From contig CABUCP010000143.1 in the NCBI GenBank assembly GCA_902490055.1, positions 1 to 7,629 on the forward strand: a DNA stretch of 7,629 nt, written 5' to 3'. The notes under the pieces are model-generated. The model was not told the origin of the DNA. It saw only the letters and a program-made list of their open reading frames with translations, and searched no databases. Positions 1 to 6,747 of this stretch are shown piece after piece; position 1 is the stretch's first letter, and every line of letters starts with the position of its first letter. The stretch comes from an uncultured Klebsiella sp. (GTDB lineage Bacteria; Pseudomonadota; Gammaproteobacteria; Enterobacterales; Enterobacteriaceae). Position numbers and translations under genes: made by a program.

Positions 1-1067
1 TCGACGGTGATGAAGGTATCCTGCTCCACCGCGGTTTCCCGATCGATCAATTAGCGACCGAGTCAAATTATCTTGAAGTGTGCTACATCCTGTTGAACGG
101 CGAAAAACCGACCCAGCAGCAGTACGACGAATTCAAAACCACCGTTACCCGCCACACCATGATCCATGAACAGATTACCCGTCTGTTCCACGCGTTCCGC
201 CGCGACTCTCACCCGATGGCGGTGATGTGCGGTATTACCGGCGCGCTGGCGGCGTTCTACCATGACTCGCTGGACGTGAATAACCCGCGCCACCGTGAAA
301 TCGCCGCCTACCGTCTGCTGTCGAAAATGCCGACCATGGCCGCGATGTGCTACAAGTATTCTATCGGTCAGCCGTTCGTTTACCCGCGCAATGACCTCTC
401 CTACGCGGGTAACTTCCTGAATATGATGTTCTCCACGCCGTGCGAAACCTACGAGGTTAACCCGGTACTGGAACGCGCCATGGACCGTATCCTGATCCTG
501 CACGCGGACCACGAACAGAACGCGTCCACCTCCACCGTACGTACCGCAGGCTCTTCGGGCGCGAACCCGTTCGCCTGTATCGCTGCCGGTATCGCCTCCC
601 TGTGGGGACCGGCGCACGGCGGCGCCAACGAAGCGGCGCTGAAAATGCTGGAAGAAATCAGCTCCGTTGAGCACATTCCGGAATTTGTTCGTCGTGCGAA
701 AGATAAGAATGACTCTTTCCGCCTGATGGGCTTTGGCCACCGCGTGTACAAAAACTACGACCCGCGCGCCACCGTAATGCGTGAAACCTGCCACGAAGTG
801 CTGAAAGAACTGGGTACCAAAGACGATCTGCTGGAAGTGGCGATGGAGCTTGAGCATATCGCGCTGAACGACCCGTACTCCGGCATCATCCTGAAAGCGA
901 TGGGGATTCCGTCATCGATGTTTACCGTTATCTTCGCGATGGCTCGTACCGTCGGCTGGATTGCCCACTGGAACGAAATGCACAGCGACGGCATGAAAAT
1001 TGCCCGCCCGCGTCAACTGTATACCGGCTACGAGAAGCGCGATTTCAAATCCGATCTCAAAAAATAA
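1..1067 (+). CDS. gltA: Citrate synthase (type II), 5'-truncated by window edge, with internal 13-codon in-frame deletion
   Basis: Citrate synthase condenses acetyl-CoA and oxaloacetate to citrate at the entry of the TCA cycle, in the cytoplasm; the enterobacterial form is an NADH-inhibited hexamer. The frame is open from base 3 (residue about 60 in E. coli mature numbering) to TAA at 1065-1067, so the start lies outside the window. Active-site residues fall in register with E. coli: His264 (codon 615, GPAHGG), His305 (codon 738, GFGHRVYK), Arg314 (YDPRA), Arg387 (MARTVGW) and Arg407 (IARPRQ). Cys206 (codon 441, STPCE), in the NADH-responsive region, is also present. The oddity is at 870-884. 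The protein reads NDPY directly followed by SGII, whereas E. coli has 13 residues between them (352-364), including the NVDFY segment with catalytic Asp362. The frame is kept and there is no stop, so a protein of about 414 residues would be made, but activity is doubtful. Gene identity is certain; whether the deletion is natural cannot be decided here. Confidence 0.97.
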   Translation, partial: DGDEGILLHRGFPIDQLATESNYLEVCYILLNGEKPTQQQYDEFKTTVTRHTMIHEQITRLFHAFRRDSHPMAVMCGITGALAAFYHDSLDVNNPRHREIAAYRLLSKMPTMAAMCYKYSIGQPFVYPRNDLSYAGNFLNMMFSTPCETYEVNPVLERAMDRILILHADHEQNASTSTVRTAGSSGANPFACIAAGIASLWGPAHGGANEAALKMLEEISSVEHIPEFVRRAKDKNDSFRLMGFGHRVYKNYDPRATVMRETCHEVLKELGTKDDLLEVAMELEHIALNDPYSGIILKAMGIPSSMFTVIFAMARTVGWIAHWNEMHSDGMKIARPRQLYTGYEKRDFKSDLKK

Positions 1068-1092
1068 TCTCTACCTACCAGGTTGCAGTGAT

Positions 1093-1123
1093 AAAAAAAT
1101 CGGGGAAATTCCCCGATTTTTTT
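1093..1123. terminator. Bidirectional intrinsic terminator between convergent gltA and nei
   Basis: A perfect 13-bp stem is formed by 1093-1105 (seven A, then TCGGGG) and 1111-1123 (CCCCGA, then seven T), with a 5-nt loop AAATT. The + strand copy ends in eight T (1117-1124) and starts 25 nt after the gltA stop. The - strand copy likewise ends in a run of seven T after the stem, so it can also stop transcripts arriving from nei, which ends at 1167. One hairpin therefore probably serves both convergent units. Confidence 0.93.
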
Positions 1124-1125
1124 TA

Positions 1126-1150
1126 TTTAAACATGCAAATAAAGTTTAAA
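1126..1150. repeat. Short AT-rich inverted repeat downstream of nei
   Basis: TTTAAAC (1126-1132) and GTTTAAA (1144-1150) are exact inverted copies separated by 11 nt. The pair lies between the main terminator and the nei stop. The stem is almost all A/T, so it would be weak as an RNA hairpin. It may be chance in an AT-rich gap, or a minor accessory to termination or 3'-end stability of the nei message. Confidence 0.4.
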
Positions 1151-1166
1151 AACCCAAACTAAAGCG

Positions 1167-1958
1167 CTAATGCTGGCAGCCGGGACACCAGTAAAACGGC
1201 CTCGACGAGAGCATAGTTTTTTCAATGATACTGCCGCAGCGTTCGCAGGGCTCGCCATCGCGATGAAAGACTTTAAAGCGGAACAGCGCGCCGTGATGTT
1301 TGTTTTCATCCACCTGGCCGCGGGTATGGTAAGAAAGCCGCGGAATATCCAGCAGCGCGTGCGCCAGCGCGTCCAGCTGCGTTTCATTGAGCTCGGCGGC
1401 CTTATGTTGCCCGGTCAGCCCCACCTGCCACAGGATTTCTACTCGCAGATAATTACCGAGCCCGGCGAGAAATGCCTGATCCAGTAACAGCCCGGAGAAT
1501 TGGCGATTGCGGAATTTAGCCGACAACAGCCGCTCTCTGACCTGCCCGGCGGTTAACGTCATATCCAGCACATCCGGGCCGACCCGCAGTAAAAACGGGT
1601 GATGGGCAAGTTGCTGCGCCGTTAGCATCTCAATATCCGAAGCGCTATAGAGTAAAATCGCCTTGCGCGCGGTCTGTAACCTGACGCGCAGTACGCGGTT
1701 CGATTCCGGCTCGACGCCGGCATCAACGACGCGCCAGACGCCATACAGCTGATTATGGCTATATAGCGTCAGTCCGCCGGAGAAGTGGGTTAACAGGGCT
1801 TTGCCGCGGGTAGCGATTTGGGTCACCCGCTGACCAACCAGCTGGGATTGATAGGGTTGCAACTGTGGAAAGGCGAACCAGGCTTCGGTTAATGGTTCGC
1901 CTTTGATAGCCGCTTCCAGGTTATCCGCCGCGCGGCGGATCTCCGGGCCTTCCGGCAT
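1167..1958 (-). CDS. nei: Endonuclease VIII (DNA glycosylase/AP lyase)
   Basis: Nei removes oxidised pyrimidines such as thymine glycol from DNA and then cleaves the abasic site by beta,delta-elimination, as part of base excision repair. The 263 residues equal the E. coli Nei length, and the sequence is closely similar throughout. The N-terminus [10 protein letters not shown] supplies the Pro nucleophile (exposed after Met removal) and the adjacent catalytic Glu. Lys53 in RGKALL is the conserved catalytic lysine. The C-terminus carries the zinc finger with Cys238, Cys241, Cys258 and Cys261, and Arg253 of the finger hairpin is present. ATG at 1958 is preceded by AAAGGA about 8 nt upstream. The gene lies 15 nt after the pcp stop, so it is very probably co-transcribed with the 5-oxoproline genes, and it ends at the shared terminator. 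The protein appears complete, with no missing key residue. Confidence 0.97.
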   Translation of the reverse strand: MPEGPEIRRAADNLEAAIKGEPLTEAWFAFPQLQPYQSQLVGQRVTQIATRGKALLTHFSGGLTLYSHNQLYGVWRVVDAGVEPESNRVLRVRLQTARKAILLYSASDIEMLTAQQLAHHPFLLRVGPDVLDMTLTAGQVRERLLSAKFRNRQFSGLLLDQAFLAGLGNYLRVEILWQVGLTGQHKAAELNETQLDALAHALLDIPRLSYHTRGQVDENKHHGALFRFKVFHRDGEPCERCGSIIEKTMLSSRPFYWCPGCQH

Positions 1959-1973
1959 AATATCGTCCTTTTG

Positions 1974-2618
1974 TTAGTGCGTCGCGCCGCCGCCGATTTT
2001 AGCGTCGCCATCCTGTTCGAGGGCGACGGCAATCGCCGTTTCCAGCGCCGCGCGTACCGTGTCTACCGCCATACTCGCTTCGCCGGGGTGGGCAGCCGCC
2101 TGCTCCGGCAGATACGGGATATGGATAAAGCCGCCCTTCAGGCCGGCTTTCCCCTGCAGCTTGTGCAGCAAACCATACATCACGTGGTTGCAGACGAAGG
2201 TGCCTGCCGTTTGCGAAACCGACGCCGGGATCCCCCGCTGGCGCAGGGCGCTGACGATCGCTTTGATCGGCAACGAACTGAACCACGCCGCCGGGCCGTC
2301 AGCCACAATCGGTTCATCGATCGGCTGCTGGCCTTTATTGTCGGGGATCCGCGCATCATCGACGTTTATCGCTACGCGTTCGACGGTAATGTCGACGCGG
2401 CCGCCGGCCTGGCCGACGGCGATCGTCAGCTGCGGCTGATGCTCATCCAGCGCGGCATTCAGCGCCGCCAGCGCCTCGCCAAACACGCAGGGTAACTGCT
2501 TTGCTACCACCAGCTGCCCGCTAATGATAACGCCATCGAGCTGCTTGACCACTTCCCATGAAGGGTTAACCGCTTCGCCGCCAAACGGTTCAAAACCGGT
2601 AATTAATACGCCAGCCAT
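1974..2618 (-). CDS. pcp: Pyrrolidone-carboxylate peptidase (pyroglutamyl peptidase I, family C15)
   Basis: This cytoplasmic cysteine peptidase removes N-terminal pyroglutamate (5-oxoproline) from peptides and proteins. The family signature is clear: [10 protein letters not shown] near the N-terminus, then the catalytic triad Glu81 ([17 protein letters not shown] region), Cys144 ([12 protein letters not shown]) and His167 (GFIHIPYLP), numbered from the first of two tandem ATGs. The length (214-215 aa) is normal for the family. Two adjacent ATGs occur, at 2621 and 2618. A strong AAGGAGG (2629-2623) lies only 1 nt from the first but 4 nt from the second, so I chose the second, giving 214 aa. 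The Shine-Dalgarno overlaps the stop codon of the upstream DUF979 gene, which implies translational coupling. Its product, 5-oxoproline, is the substrate of PxpABC encoded upstream in the same cluster. E. coli K-12 has no pcp at this site. Confidence 0.95.
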   Translation of the reverse strand: MAGVLITGFEPFGGEAVNPSWEVVKQLDGVIISGQLVVAKQLPCVFGEALAALNAALDEHQPQLTIAVGQAGGRVDITVERVAINVDDARIPDNKGQQPIDEPIVADGPAAWFSSLPIKAIVSALRQRGIPASVSQTAGTFVCNHVMYGLLHKLQGKAGLKGGFIHIPYLPEQAAAHPGEASMAVDTVRAALETAIAVALEQDGDAKIGGGATH

Positions 2619-2621
2619 CAT

Positions 2622-2630
2622 CCCTCCTTA
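2622..2630 (-). promoter_or_regulatory. Ribosome binding site of pcp, overlapping the DUF979 stop codon
   Basis: Read on the - strand this is TAAGGAGGG, followed at once by ATGATG. TAA (2630-2628) is the stop of the DUF979 gene and AAGGAGG (2629-2623) is a near-perfect anti-16S match. The short spacing to the first ATG favours the second ATG as the pcp start, although both are in frame and would give nearly identical proteins. Confidence 0.75.
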
Positions 2631-3623
2631 CAGGAACATCAGGAAATAGAGTAAGAACACGTTGACGATCAACAGCAGGATGCCGGTCGGCACCTGGGCT
2701 TTAATCACCGCGTTTTTATCGGGTAGTTCGAGTAGCGCCGCCGGGACGATATTGAAGTTTGCCGCCATCGGCGTCATCAACGTGCCGCAGTAGCCGGAGA
2801 ACATACCAATTGCCGCCATCACCGCCGGATTGCCGCCGTGCTGCAGCACCAGAATCGGAATACCAACCCCGGCGGTGACTATCGGGAAGGCGGCGAAAGC
2901 GTTACCCATTACCATAGTCAATACCGCCATGCCGATCGCGTATACCGCCACGGCGATAAAACGATTGTCCACCGCCAGATAGTGCTCGGTCAGCCACGAA
3001 ATGCTGGTCCCTACGCCCGCGGCGGTAAACAGCAGTCCCAGCACCGCAAGAATTTGCGGCAGAATGAAGGCCCAGCCGACGGAATCCAATAGACGGCGGG
3101 CTTCCTGCATTGGCTGCGCCACCGTTTCATGGGTCATGCGAATCGCCATTGCCAGGCCAATCAGGGTACCGACGGTCATCGAGAACAGCGTAATCAGCGT
3201 CGCATGGTTACCGGGCCCGAATAACCCCTCCTGCCAGGAGGGCAGATTGTTGAACAACAGCACGCCGATGACGGTGACAATCGGGATCGCCAACGCCGGA
3301 TAGAACAGCTTGTTGCCGAGGCGTTTCGCACTGGCGGTTTTTTCTTCCTGGCTGCGTTGATGGTAGCTACCGAGGCGCACGCCGCCAAAACCGGCGATCA
3401 GCGCCAGCACCACCACCAGCCCGCCAACGGCGATATTCACCGTACGTTTATCGCCCACCAGTTGATAAGTCCAATCGCCGAGCAGGAACACCAACCCGTA
3501 CAGACCCCAGAACAGGCCGGTCGTCAGGCGACGCGGGTTGCTTTTATCACGCCAGGACATAACGGCGACCACCAGCAGAACCGCGCCGGCCAGCCAGTAG
3601 AGGTAGGTTTGTTGGAAATTCAT
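2628..3623 (-). CDS. DUF979 family integral membrane protein, putative transporter subunit
   Basis: This is a 331-residue polytopic inner-membrane protein of the DUF979 family, with no proven biochemical function that I know of. Hydrophobic segments are visible at roughly residues 6-23, 35-53, 64-80, 107-125, 142-162, 183-204, 221-245, 247-262, 267-285 and 313-331, so about nine or ten helices. A charged loop around 83-105 and an amphipathic stretch around 165-180 interrupt them. Two Gly/Pro/Asn-rich stretches, GNAFAAFPIVTAGVGIP (about 240-256) and GYCGTLMTPMAANFN (about 277-291), look like the broken or re-entrant helices that bind substrate in ion-coupled transporters. ATG at 3623 overlaps the DUF969 stop as ATGA, and a weak AAAGGCGG lies upstream. 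The tight coupling to DUF969 suggests a two-protein carrier. Its place between pcp and pxpA suggests 5-oxoproline or pyroglutamyl peptides as substrate, which is inference from context. Confidence 0.88.
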   Translation of the reverse strand: MNFQQTYLYWLAGAVLLVVAVMSWRDKSNPRRLTTGLFWGLYGLVFLLGDWTYQLVGDKRTVNIAVGGLVVVLALIAGFGGVRLGSYHQRSQEEKTASAKRLGNKLFYPALAIPIVTVIGVLLFNNLPSWQEGLFGPGNHATLITLFSMTVGTLIGLAMAIRMTHETVAQPMQEARRLLDSVGWAFILPQILAVLGLLFTAAGVGTSISWLTEHYLAVDNRFIAVAVYAIGMAVLTMVMGNAFAAFPIVTAGVGIPILVLQHGGNPAVMAAIGMFSGYCGTLMTPMAANFNIVPAALLELPDKNAVIKAQVPTGILLLIVNVFLLYFLMFL

Positions 3624-4345
3624 GCCGCACCGCCTTTCGCCTGAGCGGCGTTCACCTTATCCAGTTCGCGCTGGAGGTGGCGATCGAGACGCCACAAGCG
3701 CGCGGCGTGGATCAGGAAGGCGCAGACCGCCGTCGGGATCCCCCACAGGGCAATATGCAGCGGTTCGGTCTGGATACCGCCCGACTCCAGCATAAAGTTG
3801 TGCATGAAGATAATTGCGCCAAAGGCGACGAAGATATCTTCACCGAAGAACAGCCCGACGTTATCGGTCGCCGCCGACATCGCGCGCAGGCGGTAGCGCA
3901 CTTTGCCCGGCAGCGGACCAAAGCGTTTTTCCGCCGCCCCTTCCGCCATCGGCGCCAGCAGCGGGCGCACCATCTGCGGGTGCCCGCCGAGGCTGGTCAG
4001 CCCCAGCGCCGCGGTGGCTTCGCGCACAAAAAGATAGACGATCAGCAGGCGACCGGCGGTGGCGCTATGGATCTTCGCGATCCACGCCTGCGCGCGCTCT
4101 TTCAGACCGTGGCGTTCCAGTAAACCGATGACCGCCAGCGGCAGCAACAGGATAAACGGCAGGTTACGGGTATTAAGGAACCCTTCACCCAGCTTCTCCA
4201 GAATAGTGGCTATCGGCATATGCGCCGCCACGCCGGTGACGATCCCGGAGATAATCACCACCAGCACCGGGTTAAAGCGTAAAACAAATCCGACCACGAT
4301 CACGGCAATGCCGATCAGCGGCCAGAGGGATATCGCCTCTTGCAT
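3620..4345 (-). CDS. DUF969 family integral membrane protein, putative transporter subunit
   Basis: This is a 241-residue membrane protein of the DUF969 family, which commonly neighbours DUF979 and pcp in bacteria. Hydrophobic segments lie near residues 6-23, 27-44, 62-77, 98-118, 163-185 and 195-214, so about five or six helices. A charged, helix-prone tail (about 215-241) is probably cytoplasmic. Charged residues sit inside or next to hydrophobic stretches (VREATAALGL at about 108-117; GEDIFVAFG at about 168-176), as in substrate- or ion-coupling sites of carriers. ATG at 4345 has AGGAAG about 6 nt upstream. The stop overlaps the DUF979 start by four bases (ATGA), so the two proteins are probably made together. 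It is the first gene after the AT-rich gap downstream of pxpA and may start its own transcript. No specific substrate can be read from the sequence; 5-oxoproline uptake is inferred from its neighbours. Confidence 0.87.
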   Translation of the reverse strand: MQEAISLWPLIGIAVIVVGFVLRFNPVLVVIISGIVTGVAAHMPIATILEKLGEGFLNTRNLPFILLLPLAVIGLLERHGLKERAQAWIAKIHSATAGRLLIVYLFVREATAALGLTSLGGHPQMVRPLLAPMAEGAAEKRFGPLPGKVRYRLRAMSAATDNVGLFFGEDIFVAFGAIIFMHNFMLESGGIQTEPLHIALWGIPTAVCAFLIHAARLWRLDRHLQRELDKVNAAQAKGGAA

Positions 4346-4392
4346 AATAACTTCCTGTTTGTTGTGAGTGTTGTTAATTATTTGATTTAATT

Positions 4393-4421
4393 ATTATAAA
4401 AACAGGCCCGCAGGCCCTTAA
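4393..4421 (-). promoter_or_regulatory. Candidate promoter for the DUF969-DUF979-pcp-nei segment
   Basis: On the - strand a perfect -10 hexamer TATAAT lies at 4398-4393. The best -35-like hexamer 17 nt upstream is TTAAGG (4421-4416), which matches TTGACA at only three positions and overlaps the pxpA stop. The region is strikingly AT-rich against its GC-rich surroundings. Transcription from here would give DUF969 a 5' leader of about 40 nt. The -10 match is seen in the sequence; promoter activity is inferred, and an AT-rich gap can produce such a match by chance. Confidence 0.35.
4398..4417 (-). terminator. Modest intrinsic terminator/attenuator just after pxpA
   Basis: Immediately after the pxpA TAA the - strand reads GGGCC-TGCG-GGCCT, then G and five T. 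This gives a 5-bp stem (four G-C pairs plus a terminal G-T), a 4-nt loop TGCG and a T tract at 4402-4398. The same bases on the + strand form a direct repeat, CAGGCCC at 4403-4409 and 4411-4417. The stem is short, so partial termination with some read-through into the DUF969 gene is more likely than a full stop. Confidence 0.5.
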
Positions 4422-5161
4422 TCGCTTTCCGCGCTCACCTCGATATTGCGCCCGGCAAAGGCGGCGCGCAAGCGGCGAGCGAAATCGAGCGCATGCGCGC
4501 CGTCGCCGTGCAGACAGACCGTTTCCGCCACCACGTGCGCCCATTCGCCGCTCAGGCTACGCACGCGATTGTGCTGGACCATTTCCAGCGTTTGCGCCAG
4601 CGCCTGCTCTTCGCTTTCGATCAGCGCGCCCGGCTGGCTGCGCGGCACCAGGCTGCCGTCGGCGAGATAGCCGCGATCGGCGAACACTTCCTGCCGCGTC
4701 GTCAGTTGATAACGCTGCCCGGCGCGGATCAGCTCGCTACCCGCCAGGCCGACCAGTACCAGGCTGGCATCAGCATCGCGGACTGCGCGGGCGATAGCGT
4801 CGGCCAGCGCCGGCTCTTTCGCCGCCTGGTTATACAGCATGCCGTGCGGCTTCACGTGCTGTAGTTCGCCGCCCTGCGCGCGCGCGATCGCCGTCAGCGC
4901 GCCGATTTGATACAGCACCTGGGCATAGACCGTCTCCGGCGGCAGCTGCATCGCCGTGCGACCGAAGTTTTCCCGGTCAGGGAAACTCGGATGCGCGCCG
5001 ATGGCAACGCCGTTTTTCAGCGCCTCACGCACGCATTGCTGCATCAACAGCGCATCGCCGGCGTGAAAACCGCAGGCGATATTGGCAGAGGACACCAGCT
5101 GCAGCAGCGCGCTATCGCTGGCGCAGCCTTCGCCGAGGTCGGCATTTAAATCAATCTTCAT
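4418..5161 (-). CDS. pxpA: 5-oxoprolinase subunit A (LamB/YcsF family)
   Basis: PxpA is one of three subunits of the prokaryotic ATP-dependent 5-oxoprolinase, which opens 5-oxo-L-proline to L-glutamate in the cytoplasm. The 247 residues compare with 244 in E. coli YbgL, the extra ones being at the C-terminus. LamB/YcsF landmarks are present: [12 protein letters not shown] (1-12), IACGFHAGD (28-36), [14 protein letters not shown] (55-68), [13 protein letters not shown] (102-114) and [15 protein letters not shown] (160-174). Conserved Asp and His residues in these motifs suggest a polar active site on a TIM-like barrel. ATG at 5161 lies inside the 3' end of pxpC (11-nt overlap), with GGAG about 9 nt upstream, so translation is probably coupled. 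It is the last oxoprolinase gene and is followed at once by a modest terminator hairpin. No defect is seen. Confidence 0.96.
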   Translation of the reverse strand: MKIDLNADLGEGCASDSALLQLVSSANIACGFHAGDALLMQQCVREALKNGVAIGAHPSFPDRENFGRTAMQLPPETVYAQVLYQIGALTAIARAQGGELQHVKPHGMLYNQAAKEPALADAIARAVRDADASLVLVGLAGSELIRAGQRYQLTTRQEVFADRGYLADGSLVPRSQPGALIESEEQALAQTLEMVQHNRVRSLSGEWAHVVAETVCLHGDGAHALDFARRLRAAFAGRNIEVSAESD

Positions 5162-6083
5162 CGCTCAGTCTCCAGGCCAGTTGTTCAAGATAACGCTGCT
5201 GGTCGGCGCGCGCTTTTAGCGCCTCTTCCAGCGAACAGGGGACAAAATGAATCGGCTGGCCAAGCGGGATCTGCGCCAGCTGATACATGTCGGCTTCAAT
5301 AATGGAGGCAATACGTGGATAGCCGCCGGTAGTCTGCGCATCGTTCATCAACACGATCGGCTGGCCGTTATGCGGCACCTGCACCACGCCCGGCAGCAAG
5401 CCATGAGATAACATTTCCCGGTCGGTCGTGCGTTTCAGCGGCTGGCCCTGCAGGCGGTAACCCATGCGGTTACTCTGCGGGCTAAGCCGCCACGGCGAGC
5501 GCCAGAAGGACTCCTGGGAGACGCTGTCGAACTCGTGATACTCCGGCCCCGGCAGCGCGCGAATGATATTACCGATCGGCAGCTGTTTTACCCCGCGCGG
5601 GGTAGTGAATTGCCGGGTTGATATCCCCAGCTTCAATCGATCGCCATCCTGCAGCCGACGCCCTTCCAGGCCGCCGATGCCAACTTTCAGATCGGTGGAG
5701 CGGGAACCGAGAATCTCCGGAACGTCGATGCCGCCCGCCACCGCCAGATAGCTGCGGATACCGTGCTGCGGGTTTTTCAGCACCAACCGCTGTCCGGCTT
5801 TCGCTTCCAACCGCCAGCCAAGCCAGACGGGCGCGCCGTCGAGCGTTGCCTCACAGGCCGCGCCGGTCAGCGCGAACCAGCAGTGGCTAGTAAACTGCAC
5901 ATCAACCTGCCCGAGGGTGATTTCCAGCGCTGCGGCCTCCGGCGCATTACCCACCAACAGGTTGGCAATGGTCATCGCCGGTTTATCCAGCGCGCCGCAG
6001 CGGCTGATCCCCCACTGACGCTGGCCTTCGCGGCCGCCGTCCTGAACCGAGGTGTACATGCCGGCGCGAATGAATTTCAACAT
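5151..6083 (-). CDS. pxpC: 5-oxoprolinase subunit C (biotin-dependent-carboxyltransferase-like, KipA family)
   Basis: PxpC pairs with PxpB to form the part of 5-oxoprolinase thought to handle ATP-dependent activation of 5-oxoproline; the homologous KipA of Bacillus partners KipI. The 310 residues equal the E. coli YbgK length and align end to end with the remembered sequence. Visible family motifs are the N-terminal VQDGGR (13-18), [12 protein letters not shown] (111-122), [14 protein letters not shown] (129-142), [10 protein letters not shown] (177-186) and a long conserved C-terminal block at about 219-259 ([35 protein letters not shown]). ATG at 6083 overlaps the pxpB stop by 7 nt and has a strong AAAGGAGG a few bases upstream. 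The TGA lies 8 nt inside the pxpA start region. The gene appears complete and in the usual B-C-A order. Confidence 0.96.
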   Translation of the reverse strand: MLKFIRAGMYTSVQDGGREGQRQWGISRCGALDKPAMTIANLLVGNAPEAAALEITLGQVDVQFTSHCWFALTGAACEATLDGAPVWLGWRLEAKAGQRLVLKNPQHGIRSYLAVAGGIDVPEILGSRSTDLKVGIGGLEGRRLQDGDRLKLGISTRQFTTPRGVKQLPIGNIIRALPGPEYHEFDSVSQESFWRSPWRLSPQSNRMGYRLQGQPLKRTTDREMLSHGLLPGVVQVPHNGQPIVLMNDAQTTGGYPRIASIIEADMYQLAQIPLGQPIHFVPCSLEEALKARADQQRYLEQLAWRLSDED

Positions 6084-6733
6084 ACGCCCTCCTTTTGCGG
6101 CACAAAGCGCACGCGGTCGCCGGAACGTAGCAGCACCGGCTCTTTGCGTTTTGGATCAAACAACGCCAGCGGCGTGCGCCCCAGCAGCTGCCAGCCGCCC
6201 GGCGTCGCCAGTGGATAAATACCGGTTTGCGATCCGCCGATGCCGACGGAACCGGCCGGTACCAGCAGGCGCGGCTCGGCGCGACGCGGCATCGCCAGTT
6301 GCTCCGGCAGTCCGCCAAAATAGGGAAAACCCGGCTGGAAGCCGAGGAACCACACCATGTACTCCACCGAAGAGTGCAGTTCGACCACCTGCTTTTCGCT
6401 CAGCCCGCTATGGCGTGCGACATCGCCGAGGTCCGGCCCTGCTTCTCCACCGTAAATCACCGGAATCGCGATCTCGCGCGATTCCGGCTCCAGCGCATCG
6501 CTCTCTTCCCACCAGCGCTGTAGCTGATCGATAGCATCCCACGCCATCTCCTGCGGTCGACGCAGCACGACGGTAATGTTATTCATACCTGGAATAACTT
6601 CGACCACCTCTTCGCGATCGGTCAACCGCTGGGTCAGGCCCCAGATACGTTTTTGGCTTTCCAGCGTCACCGGAGGTTCAAGCTCCAGGACTACAGCCGT
6701 TTCACCTAACAGATAACAACGCGCTCGCTGCAC
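6077..6733 (-). CDS. pxpB: 5-oxoprolinase subunit B (KipI/allophanate hydrolase subunit 1 family)
   Basis: PxpB is the second small subunit of 5-oxoprolinase and works as a complex with PxpC. With the GTG start chosen here it has 218 residues, the length of E. coli YbgJ, beginning (M)[10 protein letters not shown]. Family motifs are NNITVVL (51-57), [25 protein letters not shown] in the middle (key residues His120, the GFQPGFPY turn at 131-138), and PAGSVGIGG followed by [11 protein letters not shown] near 159-187. Choice of start: the frame is open further upstream. An ATG at 6748 would add five residues (MREKK) and would overlap the ybgI stop as TGATG, but it has no clear Shine-Dalgarno. 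The GTG at 6733 has GAGAG about 6 nt upstream and fits the E. coli N-terminus. The stop overlaps the pxpC start by 7 nt. The function is well supported by homology and by the neighbours. Confidence 0.94.
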   Translation of the reverse strand: MQRARCYLLGETAVVLELEPPVTLESQKRIWGLTQRLTDREEVVEVIPGMNNITVVLRRPQEMAWDAIDQLQRWWEESDALEPESREIAIPVIYGGEAGPDLGDVARHSGLSEKQVVELHSSVEYMVWFLGFQPGFPYFGGLPEQLAMPRRAEPRLLVPAGSVGIGGSQTGIYPLATPGGWQLLGRTPLALFDPKRKEPVLLRSGDRVRFVPQKEGVC

Positions 6734-6747
6734 TTTTTTCTCTCTCA

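Noticed and set aside
63..857. Long open frame of 264 codons antisense to gltA
   Set aside because: It mirrors a highly conserved GC-rich gene in the opposite strand. Its protein is rich in Arg, Val, Gly and His with no recognisable motif, and gltA itself is unquestionable.
1971..2495. Open frame of 174 codons on the + strand across pcp
   Set aside because: It is an Arg-rich translation opposite a confirmed pcp gene with an intact catalytic triad, so it is a codon-bias shadow.
4356..4380. Possible CRP-type operator around the TCACA motif upstream of DUF969
   Set aside because: Only one half-site matches. The partner half at the 6-nt spacing agrees at two of five positions.
4493..4864. Open frame of 123 codons on the + strand across pxpA
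   Set aside because: It lies opposite a complete pxpA and shows no recognisable domain, so it is a shadow frame.
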